Origin: Nicotiana tabacum
Taxonomy: Eukaryota > Streptophyta > Magnoliopsida > Solanales > Solanaceae
Length of the DNA: 64,000 bases
Assembly (NCBI RefSeq): GCF_000715075.1
Contig: NC_134100.1
Location: 27,272,609 to 27,336,608, forward strand
Reading direction: 5' to 3'
How positions within the stretch are numbered: the stretch's first letter is position 1; every line of letters starts with the position of its first letter. Below the pieces are notes generated by a model, which was not told the DNA's origin, ran no database searches, and was given only the letters and a program-made list of their open reading frames with translations. Shown here piece after piece: positions 59,565 through 64,000 of this stretch. The position numbers and the translations under genes were made by a program.

Positions 59565-62348
59565 TGTCACAACCCCAACCCCAGTCATGATGGAGCCCAA
59601 CACACTGCTAGGCAAGCCCGACCATTCAACAACATTATCCCAAATTCTTATTCAGATTATAGATAAATATCACATAGAATTTACTAAGTCATTACATTCA
59701 AGTGTATAATTAATAATAAAATCTGCGGAAGTTCAATTAAAATACCACACCTTAGCCTAACAGAATCCGGTGTCACGAATATGAGCCTCTAATGCAGAAT
59801 ATCCACCTATTACAAGTTTTTCTAGGAAAAATACGGAATAAAAGATAGAGATAGAGGGGAGAGATCAAGGCTGCGAATGCCATGCAGCTACCTCAATACT
59901 CCCGAATACTGCCTGCTCAGCTAAACAATTCCTTACTTAGCCTGTGGTGTACCTGGATCTGCACGCAAGGTGCAGGGAGTAATGTGAGTACTCCGACCCA
60001 GTGAGTAATAAACATAAATAAAGGCTGAGAATAAGAAATCATGGAAAAATACAAAGTAAACTATAACTGGCAGTTTAGAACAACAAATAGTGAAGCAACA
60101 AGTCAATTAAGTCAGAGTACCAAATACTAAGACAGGTATAACAGATAAAAACAAATGCATGATTGCAATGCAATGCATATGATGGTACACTCTAGTACCC
60201 AATACGGTGTGCAGCCCGAGCCATCCATTTATTTATCATCGACGGCGCTCACTAGGGGTGTGTACAGACTCCGGAGGGGATCCTACAGCCCAAGCGCAAT
60301 ATCAAGCCATCTCGTGGCATCAAATCTAGACCCTCGACCTCATATCAATCTCAGTATAATCACCCAGGCTCTCAGCCTCAATATCAATGTAATCAACCAG
60401 GCTCTCAGCCACGATATCAGTATAACACTGCTGCGACGCGCAGCCCGATCCATGCTCAGTCCAGAAATCATCATAAGCCCCTTGGGCATTTGTAAAACAG
60501 TAGTTCTCAGCCCGAAATATCATTTAGAAATATCATTTAAGTTTTCAAATCTTAGAAAGATGGCTGAGTTTGCAAAATAATATTTAAAACCTTGGACTGA
60601 GGTCAAATGATATGCAAAATATGCGAAAGCAGTGATATCAATCCCTGAAGGATTCAAATAATTGTCAAGAAGCCCAAATGTAACAATTAAATCCAAGTAA
60701 GGATGATTCTCAATTTAGTTCAAGTAGAAAATACGGTAAAAACATCTCTCAGGACGGACCAAGTCACAATCCCCAATGGTGCTCTACCCCACGCCCGTTA
60801 TCCGGCGTGCAAGTCACCTCAATATAGCGTTACAATGTGAAATTCCGGGGTTTCAAACCCTCAGGACATCACTTACATCAATTACTCACCTCAAGACGGT
60901 CAAAGTCTAGCTCGCTATGCCCTTGCCTCTCAAATTACCCTCCTTGTGCGACAAATCTGCCCAAAATTACAACGAATATGTCGCATTATGCTAAAGAGAC
61001 AATACCCAATCGAAAGCAATCGAAAAGCACCAAAAATCTCGAAATTAGCAAAACCCGAGCCCCGGGACCACTTCTCGAAACTCAAAATTTTTTACATCAA
61101 CTGGTTCCTTATCTCCCAACGAGTTCAACCATACCAATTTTACCAAAATCCGACATCAACTCGACCCTCAAATCTTCAAATTAAACCAAGAAGATTTTCA
61201 AGATTTTACCAACTAAAATCATAAATTAAATGTTAAAACCAACGATGGATTCGAGTAATCTAACCAAAAATTGAGTTAAGAACACTTACCTTGATATTTT
61301 TCTTGAAAATCTCTCGAAAAATCGCCTTAACCGAGCTCCCCCAACTCTATTTTTGTCAAAAATGGCCAAAAACTTCGTTTTATAACATTTTTCCGATTCG
61401 GGCACCACAGGTGGCGCCGGGCGCTGCCTGTGGCGCTGGTTCCAGTAGCCAAAATAAATCCTGGCGCCATGGATGGCGCCCCGCGCTACTCTGGGCGTTG
61501 GCGATGGGAAATTATTTTTCCCCGACACGAAAATGGGCATAACTCTCTCATGCGATGTCCGAATTGGATGATTCTTTTTGCTATGGCTCTGAAATTTCGA
61601 TACGGATCTAATGCTTCAATGAAAACTGAATTTGGAGCTCATTTGCATAATGTGATACCACTTACTCTTGAAGAACGACATCAAAACATTCTTGAAATGC
61701 CCAAGTTAAACTCCAATAACCATCCAAACTCCACCCGAGGCCCTTGGGACCTCAATCAAATATATCAACAAGTCCTAAAATATCATGTGGACTTACTCAG
61801 AGTTTCAAATCATGCCAAGCAACGTCGAAACTACAATTCACACCTCAATTCGGACTTATGAGTTTTAAACTTTTTCTTTTACAAAGCGCATGCCGAAACA
61901 TATAAAATGAATCCGGAATGACTTCAAATTTTTCACACAAATCCCAAATAACATAACGAAGCTACAACAACTCTCAAAATTCCATTCCGATCCCCGGATC
62001 AAAATCTCACCTATCAACCGGAAATCGCCAAAATACCAACTTCACCAATTCAAGCCTAATTCTACACCGGACCTCCAAAACCAATTCTAATCACACTCCT
62101 AAGTCACAAATCACCTCCCGAAGCTAACTGAACCATCGGAACTCACATCCGAGCCCTCTAACTCATAAGTCAACGTCCAGTTGACTTTTTCAACTTAAGC
62201 CTTCTTAAAAGAGACTAAGTGTCTCAATTCCTTTCAAAACCTTTCCGAATCAACTCGTTCACACCCAACACTGATAATTAAGAATAAAGAAATAGGAAAT
62301 GGGGAAAAAGGGGCGGTAACTCACGAGACGACGGGTCAGATCGTCACA
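59565..62348 (-). repeat. 5' LTR of gypsy element 3
   Basis: On the minus strand it starts TGTGACGATCTGACCCGTC and ends ...GGGGTTGTGACA, about 2784 bases. It has a small array with CAGGCTCTCAGCC (60360-60420) and a GC-rich island with several GGCGCC palindromes (about 61400-61510). Open frames within it are shadows. Confidence 0.9.
61400..61510. repeat. GGCGCC-rich palindromic island in the LTR of element 3
   Basis: GGTGGCGCCGGGCGC, then CTGGCGCCATGG, then ATGGCGCCCCGCGC within 110 bases of otherwise AT-rich LTR. The island lies about 840-950 bases from the LTR start. Confidence 0.8.
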
Positions 62349-63486
62349 CGTACTCACCTGCACCATCCAACGTGCTGGCCGAGACGAATGTCCCGGTCTA
62401 GTAAGATTTTAGGTGACTTCCATCCACAACCACAATGGGTCTACAATGATCAAACCCCTTTATAAAGGCATACAAAGATATATACACATACATGAACTCA
62501 TTTTTGGGCGATTTTACCATTCTAATGTGCGAATCTGGATATGTCTTATCCATTGTATATAAGTATCCTGGTAATTTTTTGTATGAATCACCGGTTCACC
62601 TCTCAAAAAATTCATTGCCTTCTCTTTAGCCCGCCACGCTAACATGTAGCTAACATCTACACCTAAATATGATTTCACATCATCAATTATATCCTTTGGG
62701 GTGTATTTCCTCTTATGATTAGTAAGCTTGGGCCTAATCATACCACCTATAAGGCTGCTACTTGCTTGTCGCTGCTCATACACCTTGTCCTTCAACGGAC
62801 ATGTATGCTTATCAATGAACTCTCTCACTTTGAATAGTTCTGATTTGTTAATTCTCGAAGCCTTAAACCTCCATTCACAATCTTCTGACATACATAATAA
62901 TGCATAGCTACAAAGAATTTATCATTATACATATGATTAGCATAAATGCTTAAAAAATCACTCATATACACATGAATACAAATACGACTATAGTTATTTG
63001 TGCAAATAATACAACTGAATACACTTATATTTATATGCACACATTTGTATACAACTAGTAAACCAAAGAGGAAAACAATGAGAGCCACTGTAATAAGTTT
63101 ATACAATTAAAATACACAAGAATACATGTATTTGAAGACCATAAAAAAATAGTTAACCACATCAGTGAAGATCAATTGTATTACAAATATACATAAACAT
63201 ATCAACATATAACTTACAACTCTAACCATAAATACAAAATACGACAAAAATAAAGAATAATAAAATACACTCAAACCTGACAGAATTAGACCTACCAACC
63301 TGGAATTAAAACCTTTGAGATATAGCATAATGCTCCATCACCTCTTTAAATGTAGCCTTATTCTTATATACTTGTCCAACCATAATCTCCCTTTGATTAG
63401 TTTTTGAAATTATCAAATCCTTGTCCAGTTCGAACACCCCAATTGTTTGTCCTAAATTGACAAAATCTAAAGCAAGTGTAGCATCT

Positions 63487-64000
63487 TGTGACGACCCGGC
63501 TGGTCGTCTTAAGAATTAACGCCCCAATCCCCTATTAAATTCTTTTCCCAAGTTTAATTATGCTATTTTGATTTGCCGGAATGTTCGGTTTTACGTTTCG
63601 GAGAGTTCTGGGACACTTAGTCCCTAAATGAGAGCTTAAGTGTTGGAAAGTTGACCGTAGTCGGAACAGTGTGAAGACAACCTCAAAATGGAATCTGATG
63701 GTTTTGTTAGCTCCGTTAGGTGATTTTGGACTTAGGGGTGTGTTCGGATTGTGTTTTGGAGGTCCGTATCTAATTTAGGCTTGAAATGTCGAAAGTTGAA
63801 TTCTTGAAGTTTCCGGTCTGATAGTGAGATTTTGATCCGAGGTTTGGAATTAAATTCTGGAAGTTGGAGTGGCTCCGTAGTGTTGAATGTGATGTGTGTG
63901 CAAAATTTCAGGTCATTCAGACGAGGTTTGATAGACTTTTTGATTGAAAGCGTATTTTGAGAAATTTGGAGTTCTTAGGCTTAAATCCATGGTTAATTCG
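63487..64000 (+). repeat. LTR of gypsy element 4 (runs off the window)
   Basis: Starts TGTGACGACCCGGCTGGTCGTC, a terminal inverted repeat in the style of elements 1-3, and interrupts the MuDR N-terminal exon of the MULE transposase. The rest (GTTTTGGAGGTCCG, GAGTGGCTCCGTAGTG) reads like a long gypsy LTR. Orientation is taken from the TGTGACGACC start; the element's other end lies outside. Confidence 0.75.

Larger units (their letters stand above)
55813..62348 (-). mobile_element. Gypsy element 3 nested in the MULE transposase intron
   Basis: Minus-strand chromovirus-like element with an intact 5' LTR (62348-59565), primer site, pol (58528-56440) and a 3' LTR cut down to its last ~637 bases (56449-55813). 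CGTAC flanks both ends. The region between LTR and protease (58529-59548) shows no gag. Integrase core, chromodomain and most of the 3' LTR are gone through one deletion at about 56449. Because the target duplication survives, that loss followed insertion. Confidence 0.9.
54152..63486 (-). pseudogene. Mutator-like (MuDR family) transposase, interrupted and degraded
   Basis: Exon A (63486-63313) holds VGQVYKNKATFKEVMEHYAI, the start of the MuDR N-terminal domain; its 5' part is cut by gypsy element 4. Exon B (62883-62358) continues with FKVREFIDKHTCPLK and KYTPKDIIDDVK, has a frameshift near 62560, then the first catalytic Asp in VVVDGSHLKSY, a stop, and TGTFVSASTLDGAG. Exon C (55729-55118) has ILPIAYGVIDSKND and IVSGRNESI, where the second catalytic Asp (SDR in relatives) is Gly, then FACVWHLWNNVYKKF. 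Exon D (54592-54152) has a SWIM finger (CVCGRFQIDELPCPHVWAVL), an in-frame stop at about 54224, and a zinc knuckle (CSICGQGGHNKRTC). GT-AG junctions fit all three introns. Transposition activity is lost. Confidence 0.85.
47196..64000. mobile_element. MULE carrying transposase and Ulp1-type protease genes, interrupted by two gypsy elements
   Basis: Two convergent genes with shared AT-rich intron style lie between the copia LTR and the window edge: a DUF1985-Ulp1 gene (plus) and a Mutator-like transposase (minus). MULEs that carry Ulp1-like protease genes are described in plants (the Kaonashi group, and CUMULE in melon), some without obvious terminal inverted repeats. Both genes here are degraded. 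Gypsy element 3 (55813-62348) and the start of gypsy element 4 (63487 onward) are nested inside. That the two genes belong to one transposon is inferred from gene content; the termini were not found. Confidence 0.68.

Noticed and set aside
60155..61861. Several plus-strand frames of 80-140 codons
   Set aside because: They fall in the 5' LTR of gypsy element 3; no homology recognised and composition follows the LTR.

Overview
The window is plant nuclear DNA, most likely from the Solanaceae and probably Nicotiana-like. The grounds are a tRNA-derived SINE of the tobacco TS type with a (TTG)n tail, an RTE-type LINE with a matching 3' tail, long-LTR Tekay-type chromoviruses whose LTRs begin TGTGATGACC, and Athila- and Tat-type remnants. 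I find no confident host gene. Every recognisable protein belongs to a mobile element, and nearly all are broken by stops, frameshifts or deletions.

Layout. 1-2333 is non-coding, probably retrotransposon-derived. 2334-5005 is the 5' part of an Athila-type Ty3/gypsy element (LTR, tRNA-Asp primer site, broken gag). It is cut at about 5005 by a block holding an antisense gene with a Transposase_28-type domain and a coiled coil (5005-7445, minus) and an LTR-like stretch (7690-8310). 8370-19061 is gypsy element 1 (plus strand, Tekay-type chromovirus), complete with two ~2.75 kb LTRs, inserted in an (AT)n tract. 19062-32118 is AT-rich and holds small elements: MITEs, the TS SINE (20764-21022), a non-autonomous Helitron (22118-24876), a 5'-truncated RTE LINE (26367-27790, minus), and a Tat-like LTR with leader (29150-30276). 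32119-43350 is gypsy element 2 (minus strand, same lineage as element 1). Its two LTRs differ at the U5 end and it has no matching target duplication. 43351-47195 is the 3' part of a Ty1/copia element. It carries a perfect 124-bp palindrome.

47196-63486 is one large Mutator-like transposon (MULE) that runs off the window. It has a plus-strand gene joining a DUF1985-like region to a C48 (Ulp1-type) cysteine protease (47910-53297), and a convergent minus-strand transposase gene (MuDR N-terminal region, DDE domain, SWIM finger, terminal zinc knuckle; 63486 to 54152). Gypsy element 3 (55813-62348, minus) sits in an intron of the transposase gene with a CGTAC target duplication. The LTR of gypsy element 4 (63487 onward) interrupts an N-terminal exon.

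The points most worth following are: the MULE carrying both transposase and Ulp1-type protease; the islands of short inverted repeats at about the same offset (0.7-1.0 kb) in the LTRs of three gypsy families; the chimeric LTR of element 2; the copia palindrome; and the SINE and LINE that share a 3' tail.
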